The notes under the pieces: model-generated
What the model was told of the DNA's origin: nothing
The model's input: the letters and a program-made list of their open reading frames with translations, nothing else
The model's database searches: none
Made by a program: the position numbers and the translations under genes
Part shown: piece after piece, positions 1-8,864 of the stretch
Layout of the letters: the number at the start of each line of letters is the position of its first letter
Position numbering within the stretch: position 1 is the stretch's first letter
Assembly (NCBI RefSeq): GCF_000195575.1
Contig: NC_015391.1
Span: forward strand, 2,468,363 to 2,532,362
Source of the DNA: Carnobacterium sp. 17-4
Lineage (GTDB): Bacteria; Bacillota; Bacilli; Lactobacillales; Carnobacteriaceae
Length of the DNA stretch: 64,000 nucleotides
Reading direction: 5' to 3'

Positions 1-41
1 TTCCTATATGGAAATCACATAAAATGAAAGAGGTGGTAAGC

Positions 42-845
42 ATGACTTTTACAATGGAAAAATTTAGTTTAAATGAAAAAGTGGCTTTAGTTACAGGAGC
101 TAGTTATGGAATTGGATTTTCAATTGCTTCTGCATTTGCAGAGGCTGGAGCAACAGTTGTATTTAATGATATTAATCAGGAATTAGTTAATAAAGGTTTA
201 GCAAATTTTGAAGAAGCAGGAATTAAAGCTTATGGTTACGTATGCGATGTAACCAATGAATCAGCCGTTCAAGAATTAGTTGCAAAAGTAAAAGATGACG
301 TTGGCATAATTGATATTTTAGTTAATAATGCTGGAATCATCAAGCGAATTCCTATGTTAGAAATGTCTACTGAAGACTTTCGTCAAGTAATTGATATTGA
401 TCTAACGGGTCCATTTATTGTGGCTAAAGCAGTTTTACCAAATATGATTGAAAAAGGACACGGTAAAATTATCAACATCTGTTCAATGATGAGTGAATTA
501 GGTCGAGAAACAGTATCTGCTTATGCGGCTGCTAAAGGTGGCTTAAAAATGTTGACACGTAATATCTGTTCTGAGTTTGGTGAAGCGAACATTCAATGTA
601 ATGGAATTGGACCTGGGTATATTGCAACCCCACAAACAGCAGCATTACGAGAAATACAACCAGATGGTTCTCGTCATCCATTTGATCAATTTATTATTTC
701 TAAAACACCCGCAGCACGTTGGGGTACTGCAGAAGATTTGCAAGGATCAGCAGTTTTCTTATCTTCAGAAGCATCCGATTTCGTAAACGGTCATGTATTG
801 TATGTTGATGGTGGTATTCTAGCCTACATTGGTAAACAACCGTAA
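42..845 (+). CDS. SDR-family sugar (acid) dehydrogenase, KduD/gluconate 5-dehydrogenase-like
   Basis: Short-chain dehydrogenase/reductase of 267 aa, a normal length for the family. The NAD(P)-binding TGxxxGxG motif is at residues 18-25 (TGASYGIG), NNAG at about 95-98, and the catalytic Tyr-Lys pair lies in YAAAK near residue 165. The closest functional class by eye is gluconate 5-dehydrogenase / 2-deoxy-D-gluconate 3-dehydrogenase. The ATG at 42 is chosen over the in-frame ATG at 24 because AGGTGG at 31-36 stands 5 nt before it. It lies upstream of a PTS IIC, eda and kdgK on the same strand, so it probably feeds a keto-sugar acid into the KDG route; the exact substrate cannot be read from the sequence. 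Confidence 0.85.
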   Translation: MTFTMEKFSLNEKVALVTGASYGIGFSIASAFAEAGATVVFNDINQELVNKGLANFEEAGIKAYGYVCDVTNESAVQELVAKVKDDVGIIDILVNNAGIIKRIPMLEMSTEDFRQVIDIDLTGPFIVAKAVLPNMIEKGHGKIINICSMMSELGRETVSAYAAAKGGLKMLTRNICSEFGEANIQCNGIGPGYIATPQTAALREIQPDGSRHPFDQFIISKTPAARWGTAEDLQGSAVFLSSEASDFVNGHVLYVDGGILAYIGKQP

Positions 846-949
846 CCTATTAAAGTTTTGAGAGATTGAGATACAGCCTTCTAGCTTTAACTTAAGTGGT
901 ATATTCGACTTGTATTATAACCCTTTATTATATAAGTCTGAATAGTAAG

Positions 950-1140
950 TTATTATCCGAAAAGGTACTCTATCAAGGGAATCCAATCTCTTTTTTTAAA
1001 TTCATTTGTGAAAAAATTATAAAACGATAGAGATATGCTAGATTTTTATTATCCATTTAAATAGCAATTTATTATCCAAAAAATCTATCCCAGGTAACGT
1101 AATCTCTTTTTTTAAAAAACTTTGTGAATAAAATATAAAA
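950..1140 (+). repeat. Two imperfect direct repeats (about 72 bp) in the SDR-PTS intergenic gap
   Basis: The 312-bp gap between the dehydrogenase and the PTS gene holds no gene. It contains a segment at 950-1024 that recurs with changes at 1069-1140, offset by 119 bp. Shared blocks are TTATTATCC, AATCTCTTTTTTTAAA and TTTGTGAA. A third TTATTATCC is at 1046-1054. The function is unknown; it could be a duplicated leader or promoter segment or binding sites for a regulator. Confidence 0.6.
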
Positions 1141-1157
1141 AAATTGGAGTGAACTAT

Positions 1158-2546
1158 ATGGTAGTAATTGACTACATCATGAGTTTAGGTGCAAGTGTTA
1201 TGATGCCTATTCTATTCACGATTTTCGGCATTGTTTTAGGTTTAGGAGTTTCTAAATCTTTACGTGCTGGGATTTCAGTAGGAATTGGTTTTGTTGGTTT
1301 GAGTGTTATCACAAAATTATTAGCTGATAATTTAGGGCCTGCTGTAAATCAAATGGTTGAGATATATGGTCTAAATTTAAAAGTATTAGATATCGGATGG
1401 CCAGCAGCTGCTGCTGTTGCTTATGGAACACAAGTTGGTGCTATTGTGATTCCATTGGGCTTGTTAGTAAACATCATTATGTTATTAACTCGAACAACGA
1501 ATACAGTCAATATTGATTTGTGGAATTATTGGCACTTTGCTTTTATTGGTTCAATCGTTTCAATTGCAACAAACAGCTTTGTGTGGGGACTATTTGCAGT
1601 AGTTGTGACAGTTGCTATCACATTAGTTTCAGCTGATTTATCTCAAGGTAAGTTTGAAGAGTTTTATGGTGAAGAAATGAAAGGAATTTCCATTCCGCAA
1701 GCTTTCTGTGTAGGCTTTATCCCATTTGCAATCGCTACAGACTGGATTATTGAACGTATTCCTGGGCTGAGAAAAGTAGATTTAGATGCTAAAAAAATGC
1801 AAGAAAAATTTGGGATCATTGGGGAACCCTTATTTTTAGGGATTATTGTAGGAGTTGGTTTAGGATTTATTGCCCAATATTCAATTGCTCAATCTCTAAG
1901 TCTAGGGATTACAATGTCCGCAGTAATGGTCCTAATCCCTAAGATTACAGGACAATTTATAGAAGGATTGAATCCTATTTCTAAAAGATCTCAAGTATTG
2001 ATTGGTTCAAAATTAAAAGGGGGACGTCAACTAAATATCGGAATGACTCCTGCTTTAGTCATTGGACACCCCGTTACTTTAGTTTGTTCATTGTTGTTAG
2101 TACCAATTATTTTGTTTTTATCTATTCTTATACCTGGAAATAAATTTTTACCATTAGCATCATTATCAGGGTTGATCTATATTTTCCCACTAGTATTGCC
2201 CTATACAAAAGGGAATGTGTTACGTTCAATGATTACCGGTATTTTGACATTAGTTACTGGTATTTTATTTGCGACTTCCCTATCAAAAATCTTTACTGCA
2301 GCTGTTAATATTGTGGATGCTAGTTTAATTCCTCAAGGAACAACTGCTGTTGCTTCAATCGATTTTGCAGCAAGTCCATTTTCATGGATCATCTATCAAT
2401 TGATTACTAATCTTGGAATCATTGGGGCTGCCATTCTTGGCATAGCGACTATTCTATTTGCAGTATTTAATCGTTCAAAAATTACAAAACAAGTATTAGG
2501 AAAAAAAGGAGTTAATTTAAATGAAGCGAGTACAACTACTAAATAA
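1158..2546 (+). CDS. PTS galactitol-family EIIC permease (GatC-like)
   Basis: Polytopic membrane protein of about 462 aa resembling the galactitol-type EIIC of the phosphotransferase system. It is hydrophobic throughout with about ten segments and carries the family-type signature around FGIIGEPLFLG. ATG 1158 is preferred to the in-frame GTG at 1149 because GGAG at 1146-1149 stands 8 nt before it. No EIIA or EIIB gene is visible in the window; they may lie left of position 1. The neighbours eda and kdgK suggest the substrate is a polyol or aldonate/uronate that enters as KDG or KDG-phosphate. The substrate is inference. Confidence 0.85.
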   Translation: MVVIDYIMSLGASVMMPILFTIFGIVLGLGVSKSLRAGISVGIGFVGLSVITKLLADNLGPAVNQMVEIYGLNLKVLDIGWPAAAAVAYGTQVGAIVIPLGLLVNIIMLLTRTTNTVNIDLWNYWHFAFIGSIVSIATNSFVWGLFAVVVTVAITLVSADLSQGKFEEFYGEEMKGISIPQAFCVGFIPFAIATDWIIERIPGLRKVDLDAKKMQEKFGIIGEPLFLGIIVGVGLGFIAQYSIAQSLSLGITMSAVMVLIPKITGQFIEGLNPISKRSQVLIGSKLKGGRQLNIGMTPALVIGHPVTLVCSLLLVPIILFLSILIPGNKFLPLASLSGLIYIFPLVLPYTKGNVLRSMITGILTLVTGILFATSLSKIFTAAVNIVDASLIPQGTTAVASIDFAASPFSWIIYQLITNLGIIGAAILGIATILFAVFNRSKITKQVLGKKGVNLNEASTTTK

Positions 2547-3168
2547 ATTAGAAACAGCTGGAGTAATAGCAGTAATTAGAGGCGAATCAAAGGATCAAGG
2601 TAAGAAATCTTGTGAGGCTCTAATAAAAGGTGGTGTGAAAGGTTTAGAAGTGACTTTTACTTTACCAAAAGCAGACGAAGTTATTGCTGAGCTAATTGCT
2701 GAAAATACCGATTCTACTGTTGTCATTGGTGCAGGTACTGTTTTAGACGTTACTACAGCACGTCTAGCTATTATGGCTGGCGCTGAATTTATTGTCAGTC
2801 CTACTTTTGATCAATCAACCGCTGAATTATGTAATCTTTATCAAATTCCTTATCTACCAGGATGTATGACAATTACTGAAATTAAGAATGCAATGAAAGT
2901 TGGAGTGGATATTGTAAAACTATTTCCTGGATCAGCCTATGGTCCTTCAATTGTATCAGCCTTTAAAGCACCTCTTCCACAAGTCAATATCATGCCAACT
3001 GGTGGTGTTAGTCTTGAGAATATGGCTGACTGGTTTAAAGCAGGTGTCGTTACAGTAGGTGTTGGCGGTAATCTTTTGAAACCTGCTGAAAAAGGCGATT
3101 ACAAAGGTGTAGAAAAAGCAGCTAAAGAATATATGACAGAATTAAACAGAATTAGGGAAGAAATGTAA
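2521..3168 (+). CDS. eda: 2-keto-3-deoxy-6-phosphogluconate aldolase
   Basis: Class I KDPG/KHG aldolase of 215 aa that splits KDPG into pyruvate and glyceraldehyde-3-phosphate. The family landmarks are all visible: AVIRG near residue 17, LEVTFTLP, GAGTVLD, VSPTFD, YLPGC, the Schiff-base lysine in VKLFPGS, and MPTGG at the phosphate site. The start is supported by AAGGAG at 2507-2512. It overlaps the end of the PTS gene by 26 bp, so the two are probably co-translated. Its pairing with a KDG kinase immediately downstream gives the complete lower part of the KDG pathway. Confidence 0.95.
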   Translation: MKRVQLLNKLETAGVIAVIRGESKDQGKKSCEALIKGGVKGLEVTFTLPKADEVIAELIAENTDSTVVIGAGTVLDVTTARLAIMAGAEFIVSPTFDQSTAELCNLYQIPYLPGCMTITEIKNAMKVGVDIVKLFPGSAYGPSIVSAFKAPLPQVNIMPTGGVSLENMADWFKAGVVTVGVGGNLLKPAEKGDYKGVEKAAKEYMTELNRIREEM

Positions 3169-4166
3169 TGGCTAAAGTTTTAACATTAGGCGAAATTATG
3201 TTGCGCTTATCTAACATAGACAATACAAGGATCGTTGAAAGCAAAGCATTTGCTACTTGCTATGGAGGTGGAGAAGCAAATGTTGCGATATCCCTTGCAA
3301 ATTTTGGACATGAGGTCAATTTTGCAAGCAAACTACCCGATAATTTTTTGGGTGCAGCAGCGATAAAACACCTTCAAAAATATGAAGTAGGTTGTAGCAA
3401 TTTACTAATTGGCGGACAACGTTTAGGTACTTATTATTTAGAACAAGGTATCAGTTTAAGGAGTTCTCAAGTGATTTACGATCGCTGCTTTTCTAGCTTT
3501 TCTATGATGACAGAAATCGAGTGGGCTATGGATGAATTATTCTTAGATGTTGAATTAATTCATATTTCAGGAATTACTCCAGCACTTTCATCACATTGGC
3601 AAGATATGATACTTGATATAGTAAAAGAAGCTAAAAAGCGTAATATTCTGGTAAGCTTTGACATTAATTACAGAAGTAAGTTATGGTCAGTATCAGATTG
3701 CGCTGAATACATTGGTAAAGTGGCAAAATATATTGACTATTGTTCTGCTGGTTCTTTAGATGCGATTAATTTTTTTGGTATCGAAGAAAAATATTCTTTT
3801 GAATTGGTTGATTATTATAAAAAAATTGTCGAAATATTTCCAAACATCAAGGTCTTGTATTCAACAACTAGAACAGTTTATGATGCAAAACATAACCAAC
3901 TAACGGGTCACCTCTTTATCAATAATCAGGTGTATAACTCTAAAACTATCGATATTCCCCAGATTGTGGATCGTGTTGGTGGTGGAGATGCCTTCGCAGC
4001 AGGTGTTTTGCATGGACTACTTAATCACCTACCGGAACAAAAAATAATTGATTTTGCAACAGCGGCTTCTGCATTAAAACACACAATTTTTGGAGATTGT
4101 AACCAATTTAAAGTTGAAGAAATCGAAGAAATCATGAATTCAGATGGATGCGAAATCAAGCGTTAG
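3168..4166 (+). CDS. kdgK: 2-keto-3-deoxygluconate kinase (PfkB family)
   Basis: Ribokinase/PfkB-family sugar kinase of 332 aa, phosphorylating KDG to KDPG for the aldolase upstream. Visible features are the N-terminal GGGEANVAISLANFG substrate segment, FDINYRSKLW in the middle, and the C-terminal DRVGGGDAFAAG signature containing the catalytic aspartate and anion hole. Its ATG overlaps the eda stop codon by one base, which implies translational coupling. A strong terminator follows, so it is the last gene of the operon. Confidence 0.92.
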   Translation: MAKVLTLGEIMLRLSNIDNTRIVESKAFATCYGGGEANVAISLANFGHEVNFASKLPDNFLGAAAIKHLQKYEVGCSNLLIGGQRLGTYYLEQGISLRSSQVIYDRCFSSFSMMTEIEWAMDELFLDVELIHISGITPALSSHWQDMILDIVKEAKKRNILVSFDINYRSKLWSVSDCAEYIGKVAKYIDYCSAGSLDAINFFGIEEKYSFELVDYYKKIVEIFPNIKVLYSTTRTVYDAKHNQLTGHLFINNQVYNSKTIDIPQIVDRVGGGDAFAAGVLHGLLNHLPEQKIIDFATAASALKHTIFGDCNQFKVEEIEEIMNSDGCEIKR

Positions 4167-4188
4167 TTAACTCTTCCTATCCATGAAT

Positions 4189-4238
4189 AAAAATCAGCGT
4201 CTGATCCTTAGTAAATAAGGATCAGACGCTGATTTTTT
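4189..4238 (+). terminator. Rho-independent terminator of the KDG operon
   Basis: Perfect inverted repeat of about 21 bp: the left arm ends GCGTCTGATCCTTA at 4210, the loop is GTAAA, and the right arm TAAGGATCAGACGC starts at 4216. It is followed by six T residues. It lies 22 bp after kdgK. Confidence 0.93.
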
Positions 4239-4328
4239 ATATGAACGCGTTTGTATAATAAATAAGTTCTCTTATAAAATGATACTAGACAAAACTCCCC
4301 TAGGAGGAACTCAATTGATGTAGAACCA

Positions 4329-5081
4329 TTAAAGTATGTCCTCAATTTTCTCTTTTGTTTCCATAAGACTTCGTATAATTTTTGATTGATAATCGGAAGT
4401 CATTCTAAATTTTGGCACACTCATACTCATTGCACCAATGACCTTACCCTCTTTTTTTAAAGTAGTAGCGATACAGTAACAATCAAGTTCTTGTTCTTCA
4501 TCATCAATTGCATAGCCTAAACTACGCATTTTTTCGATTTCTTTCCAAAGATCTTTAGGATCTGTGATTGTGTACGATGTCTTAGCTTCTAAAATAGTAT
4601 TATTGAGATATTCTTTTATATCCTTATCATCAAAAGAACTGAGAACAATTTTCCCCATTCCTGAACTATATAAAGATCTGGTCATTCCAATTTTTGAGGA
4701 CATATAGATATTTTGATTTTTAGGTTCTAATTTATTTAAATACACTACTTCATTTTTTAAAGGAATTGCCAGATGAATGGTTTCATCAACTTTTGACTGC
4801 AGTTCTTCTAAAAAAGGTTCCGTTATATCGACTAACTCTTGCTCAGCTATTTTACTAAATCGATAGTGTAAAAATTTGGTTCCCAAACGATACTTTTTTG
4901 TATCTTCATTTTTAGCTACATAACTGATAAAGATTAATGTTTCTAAAATTTTAGTAACTGTAGAAGCTGTTATCTGAGTTTTTTGAGATATCATTTGGAT
5001 GGTTTGTTCGCCATTCTCTGATAATACATCAATAATTTTAGCAGCTTTAATAAGTACAGTACCATATAACTTTTTTTCCAA
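4329..5081 (-). CDS. IclR-family transcriptional regulator (KdgR-like candidate)
   Basis: IclR-type regulator of 250 aa: an N-terminal winged helix-turn-helix (about 8-65, with TASTVTKILETL as the recognition region) followed by the IclR effector domain. The start is TTG at 5081, supported by AGGAGG 8 nt upstream on the minus strand; no ATG is better placed. It lies convergent with and right after the KDG operon, and IclR proteins such as KdgR commonly repress KDG/pectin-type pathways in response to KDG, so control of the neighbouring operon is likely but inferred. Confidence 0.88.
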   Translation of the reverse strand: MEKKLYGTVLIKAAKIIDVLSENGEQTIQMISQKTQITASTVTKILETLIFISYVAKNEDTKKYRLGTKFLHYRFSKIAEQELVDITEPFLEELQSKVDETIHLAIPLKNEVVYLNKLEPKNQNIYMSSKIGMTRSLYSSGMGKIVLSSFDDKDIKEYLNNTILEAKTSYTITDPKDLWKEIEKMRSLGYAIDDEEQELDCYCIATTLKKEGKVIGAMSMSVPKFRMTSDYQSKIIRSLMETKEKIEDIL

Positions 5082-5327
5082 GGCCTTTCCTCCTTAATTT
5101 AGGTGACACTGTATCTTACCATATTAACAATATTTGAACCAAAATAGATTTTATAGACCAATATTATCTTGAAAATATCAATAGAAGCAAACTATCCATG
5201 TTACTTCCCATCTTAGGTTTTACACATCAAAAAAAGTAAATAAACTAGATAAAAAGATATTCGCTGCAATGTAGTTTTGACTATAGTCTTCTAATTAGTT
5301 GAACAATCCAAAATCTATATGGAGAAC

Positions 5328-5368
5328 AAAAAAACCAACTAGCATCTTATCTATGCTGGTTGGTTTTT
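5328..5368 (-). terminator. Terminator of the rhamnose operon
   Basis: Inverted repeat AACCAACTAGCAT / ATGCTGGTTGGTT around a short loop, with a T run on the minus strand. It stands 27 bp past the stop of fucO. The rest of the 313-bp gap 5082-5394 shows no ORF; it should hold the promoter of the IclR gene, which I could not place with confidence. Confidence 0.88.
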
Positions 5369-5394
5369 CAAAAATAATTGTTAACGAGCTAAAA

Positions 5395-6549
5395 TTAAAA
5401 CATTGATTTATAAAGTTCAATAATTTCCTTTACAGAAGTATCACGTGGATTTCCTGATGTGCAAACATCACGAAAAGCATCTTCAGCAATTTGTAGAATA
5501 TCTTCTGATTTAACACCTAATTCTGAAAGGTTTTGTGGAATCCCTACATCAATACCTAGTTGTTTTACCACTTGAACAGTAGCATCGCGAACTTCGGATA
5601 GTAACATATCTTCTGCTCCTTCAACACTCATATTAACTGCAATGTCTCGATATTTTTCGTCAGTAAATTCTTTATTGTACTCCATAATAAGTGGTAGCAG
5701 TGTTGCACATGCAACCCCATGAGGTATGTTATACCAAGCACTCAATGGGTGAGCCATACCATGTACTAATCCTAGACCGACATTAGAAAATCCCATACCA
5801 GCAATATATTGTCCTAATGCCATTTCTTCACGTGCTTTTTGTTTTCCAGCAACCGAATCACGTAATGAATGGCTAATAATTTTAATTGCTTTAATGTGCA
5901 ACATATCAGTCATTTCCCATGCGCCTTTAGTAACATATCCTTCAATGGCGTGGGTTAATGCATCCATACCAGTAGAAGCACATAGACCTTTTGGCATTCC
6001 CATCATCATGTCACTGTCTACAAAAGCGACAATAGGAATATCGTGAGGGTCAACACAAACGAATTTCCGGTGGTTGGATTCATCAGTGATTACATAGTTA
6101 ATCGTTACTTCCGCAGCTGTTCCAGAGGTCGTTGGTATTGCCAAAATTGGAAGTGCTTTTTTTTTCGTATCTGCTACACCCTCTAAACTAAGGACATCTT
6201 CAAATTCAGGATTCTTAACTATAATACCGATTGCCTTTGCTGTATCAATTGGCGATCCGCCACCAATAGCTACAATATAATCAGCCTTTGCATCTTTACA
6301 AGCCTTTACTCCCGATTGTACATCACCAATTGTTGGATTCGGTACAATCCCATCATAAATTTTATAGTCTAAACCAGCTTCATCCAAAATTGCTGTTACC
6401 TTTGTTGCCACTTCAAATTTCATTAATCCTTTATCCGTAACAACTAGAGCCTTTTTAAATCCTCTCTTTTTTGCCTCAATTGCTACTTCTTTGATTGCTC
6501 CTTTACCAAAATAAGAAGTTTCGTTCAATACCATACGGTTTACTGACAT
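5395..6549 (-). CDS. fucO: Lactaldehyde reductase (iron-dependent alcohol dehydrogenase, FucO type)
   Basis: Group III metal-dependent alcohol dehydrogenase, 384 aa, reducing the L-lactaldehyde made by rhamnulose-1-phosphate aldolase to 1,2-propanediol with NADH. Visible features are GGGSPIDTAKA near residue 97, PTTSGTAAEVT, and the metal-binding segment MDALTHAIEGY with later HGMAHPLSAWYNIPHG, which supply the Asp/His ligands. It is the last gene of the rhamnose operon and is followed by a terminator. Start ATG has AAAGGAG upstream. Confidence 0.92.
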   Translation of the reverse strand: MSVNRMVLNETSYFGKGAIKEVAIEAKKRGFKKALVVTDKGLMKFEVATKVTAILDEAGLDYKIYDGIVPNPTIGDVQSGVKACKDAKADYIVAIGGGSPIDTAKAIGIIVKNPEFEDVLSLEGVADTKKKALPILAIPTTSGTAAEVTINYVITDESNHRKFVCVDPHDIPIVAFVDSDMMMGMPKGLCASTGMDALTHAIEGYVTKGAWEMTDMLHIKAIKIISHSLRDSVAGKQKAREEMALGQYIAGMGFSNVGLGLVHGMAHPLSAWYNIPHGVACATLLPLIMEYNKEFTDEKYRDIAVNMSVEGAEDMLLSEVRDATVQVVKQLGIDVGIPQNLSELGVKSEDILQIAEDAFRDVCTSGNPRDTSVKEIIELYKSMF

Positions 6550-6615
6550 TTTTTTCTCTCCTTTGTGTGTTTGCTCATATAATCTGATAATAAAAAGTAA
6601 TAAATGTTACTTTTC

Positions 6616-6927
6616 CTATAATTCAAAGACTTGTTTTAAATCAATTGTAACTGGTGAGTTATCTAGGTTGGTTTCCATTATATCTTTCATATAGTTCCAC
6701 CATTTTTGATTAATTTCGGTTTCGGCAGTGCCTGTCCACTTGTTTTCATCTTCTATTTCAAGATAACCAAATAAATAATCCGTTTCGGGATCTATAAATA
6801 TTGAGTAACTGATGGCACCGTGCTCTTTTAACATTTGTCTCATTTCAGGCCACAGTTGGCCATGCCTTTTTTCATATTCTTTCTGCTTGTCTGGATAAAT
6901 TTTCATTTTGAATCCTTTTTTTAGCAT
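6616..6927 (-). CDS. rhaM: L-rhamnose mutarotase
   Basis: Protein of 103 aa, the standard RhaM length, interconverting alpha and beta anomers of L-rhamnose to speed isomerase entry. The family hallmarks are visible: the KRHGQLWPEM segment carrying the catalytic His near residue 22, the paired tyrosines around ISYSIF and DYLFGYLEIED, and WW in NQKWWNYM. GGAGG 7 nt before the ATG fixes the start. It lies between the permease and fucO in the rhamnose operon. Confidence 0.93.
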   Translation of the reverse strand: MLKKGFKMKIYPDKQKEYEKRHGQLWPEMRQMLKEHGAISYSIFIDPETDYLFGYLEIEDENKWTGTAETEINQKWWNYMKDIMETNLDNSPVTIDLKQVFEL

Positions 6928-7021
6928 CTATATTTCCTCCATTAGAATTTATATATTGCCGTAATAACCTTAAGTGTCTATAGTTTATATTAAACGAAAG
7001 AGATCTTACTGATTCTATAAA

Positions 7022-8746
7022 TCACTCAATTTGTCTTTCTAAATTTTCTGTTAGTTTATTTTTATTTTTTAAACGGAACTTATAAATGGTTGGGAATCCT
7101 CCGAAAATGAAGTAAAGGAGTGTAAGCCATATAGATGTAGCTTTCATACTTTCAACAGAATAATTACCATTAAAAGTAAATATGGAGAGTACAATCAAAA
7201 TAATTAAGAATAGATAAGAAATCCATTTTATTCCCTTTATTAATCCTGGAAGAGTCTGTGTTTCACTATCATTAACAGGATTTTCTTCATCATTAATTAT
7301 ATCTATCGCTTCTGACAATTTTTTATCTTCTTCCACTTGCTCTGCATAATCTTCTCGAGCACCCATCCTAAGAGCAAGGAAGATGTAGCTACCCATTGCT
7401 AACAAATAGTTTGGTAGGAACAATAAGTAAGAATGGATCAATCCAGTTGCACTGACAGTAATTACGAACATTAGAGAGATTCCCCAAGCAATAAGCCCAG
7501 CATAATTTATTTTCCATCCCTTATACTTGGACCAATAACGAGTCCCACCTAGTTTAGGAAGAATCCAGTGCTCAGCAAGAACAATAGCCCCTATAGTTGG
7601 AACAACAAGTACAATAACATTAACAATTACCATAATATTGGCAACTATAGGAAACATTGCAATTAAAGTAGTCACAATACCAACAATATAACTAACCTTT
7701 TTTATACTTGTTTTAGGGAAAAAGGTTCCAAATGACAATGCCGCACGATAAATATTAGGATTTGCTGTGGTCCACCCCGCTACAACAACAGCAAGCAAGC
7801 CAGTTAACCCAAAAATAGTACTCATGACTGCTCCTGAATCAAGGACTGATAATGATTGTCCTAATACATTAGCAGCAGTTGCACCCATGACCCCAGCACT
7901 TATCCATGCAAAAAAATGGCCAATGTACATTCCGTAACCGGTTACAAATCCATAACTAGAACGCTTAGCGAATCTAAGTAACGACATATCGTTTAATCCG
8001 CCATGATATGCAAGATTACACATCCATGCAAACCCAATCACATGAATAGTACCCAACCTTTCACCACCACCAACAGCAGAACCGGTCCAAATACTAGCAT
8101 CAGCTATATTTAGAAAATCTTTCAAGGAATTGATCTCTCCGTAACCAGTTTGGGCAGCCAACACTGGTAGGCTAATCATTGCACCAGCAAAAAATATTGC
8201 AATCATCCAAGGAACACATATTGCAGAAAATTTAGCTACCGCTTCAAAACCATTTGCTGCAACAATAGTTACGATAACCCCTAATAGGAGTACCAACAAA
8301 ATAAATTTAAAACTAGTCGGATACCATTCTAATTGAGGGGTGATACCAAATATTACCCTTAATGCAGAAGCTGACACATTTAACATCGAACTGGCCATGG
8401 CAATAGAAGCTAATCCCCAAACAACATTGTAGATTTTTTGCATATAAGGACCAAGTACTTCACGTAAGTATGAATAAAGTGTCTTACGTGTATCGACTGC
8501 GATGGGGGCACACAGGAACGCATAAGTTAATGTAGCTAACAGGTTTCCTATTAGTAATCCAACAATGATTTCTCGTGTCGTCACTCCCCAAGTAACCATG
8601 GTCGCACCGATTACAAACTCAGTAGCTGCAATATGTTCACCACCATAAAGACCAAAGAAATTACCCAATCCAGATAATTTATTCTTAGATACTGGACGGT
8701 CTTCTCGGGGTACAGAACGTGCTAACTCTAAATACTTTTCTTCCAT
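7022..8746 (-). CDS. NCS1/cytosine-permease-family transporter, candidate L-rhamnose carrier
   Basis: Integral membrane protein of 574 aa resembling purine-cytosine permeases (NCS1 family). It begins with a hydrophilic N-terminus, then GGEHIAATEFVIGATMVTWG and about twelve hydrophobic segments; a hydrophilic Glu/Asp-rich loop (about 455-495) precedes the last two membrane segments. It is the only transporter in the rhamnose operon, between rhaD and rhaM, so it is the natural candidate for rhamnose uptake. The classical rhamnose carriers RhaT and RhaSTPQ are absent. The family assignment is by eye and the substrate is inferred from context alone. Confidence 0.75.
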   Translation of the reverse strand: MEEKYLELARSVPREDRPVSKNKLSGLGNFFGLYGGEHIAATEFVIGATMVTWGVTTREIIVGLLIGNLLATLTYAFLCAPIAVDTRKTLYSYLREVLGPYMQKIYNVVWGLASIAMASSMLNVSASALRVIFGITPQLEWYPTSFKFILLVLLLGVIVTIVAANGFEAVAKFSAICVPWMIAIFFAGAMISLPVLAAQTGYGEINSLKDFLNIADASIWTGSAVGGGERLGTIHVIGFAWMCNLAYHGGLNDMSLLRFAKRSSYGFVTGYGMYIGHFFAWISAGVMGATAANVLGQSLSVLDSGAVMSTIFGLTGLLAVVVAGWTTANPNIYRAALSFGTFFPKTSIKKVSYIVGIVTTLIAMFPIVANIMVIVNVIVLVVPTIGAIVLAEHWILPKLGGTRYWSKYKGWKINYAGLIAWGISLMFVITVSATGLIHSYLLFLPNYLLAMGSYIFLALRMGAREDYAEQVEEDKKLSEAIDIINDEENPVNDSETQTLPGLIKGIKWISYLFLIILIVLSIFTFNGNYSVESMKATSIWLTLLYFIFGGFPTIYKFRLKNKNKLTENLERQIE

Positions 8747-8864
8747 TATTTTACCTCTTCTCCATTATTTCATTGAATTTCTTACCGATAGATATGAAGA
8801 ATAATTAGATAAAATTAGATTCTAAGTTTATTCTTCAATATTCGGCTTCCTTCCCAATTGGCTA

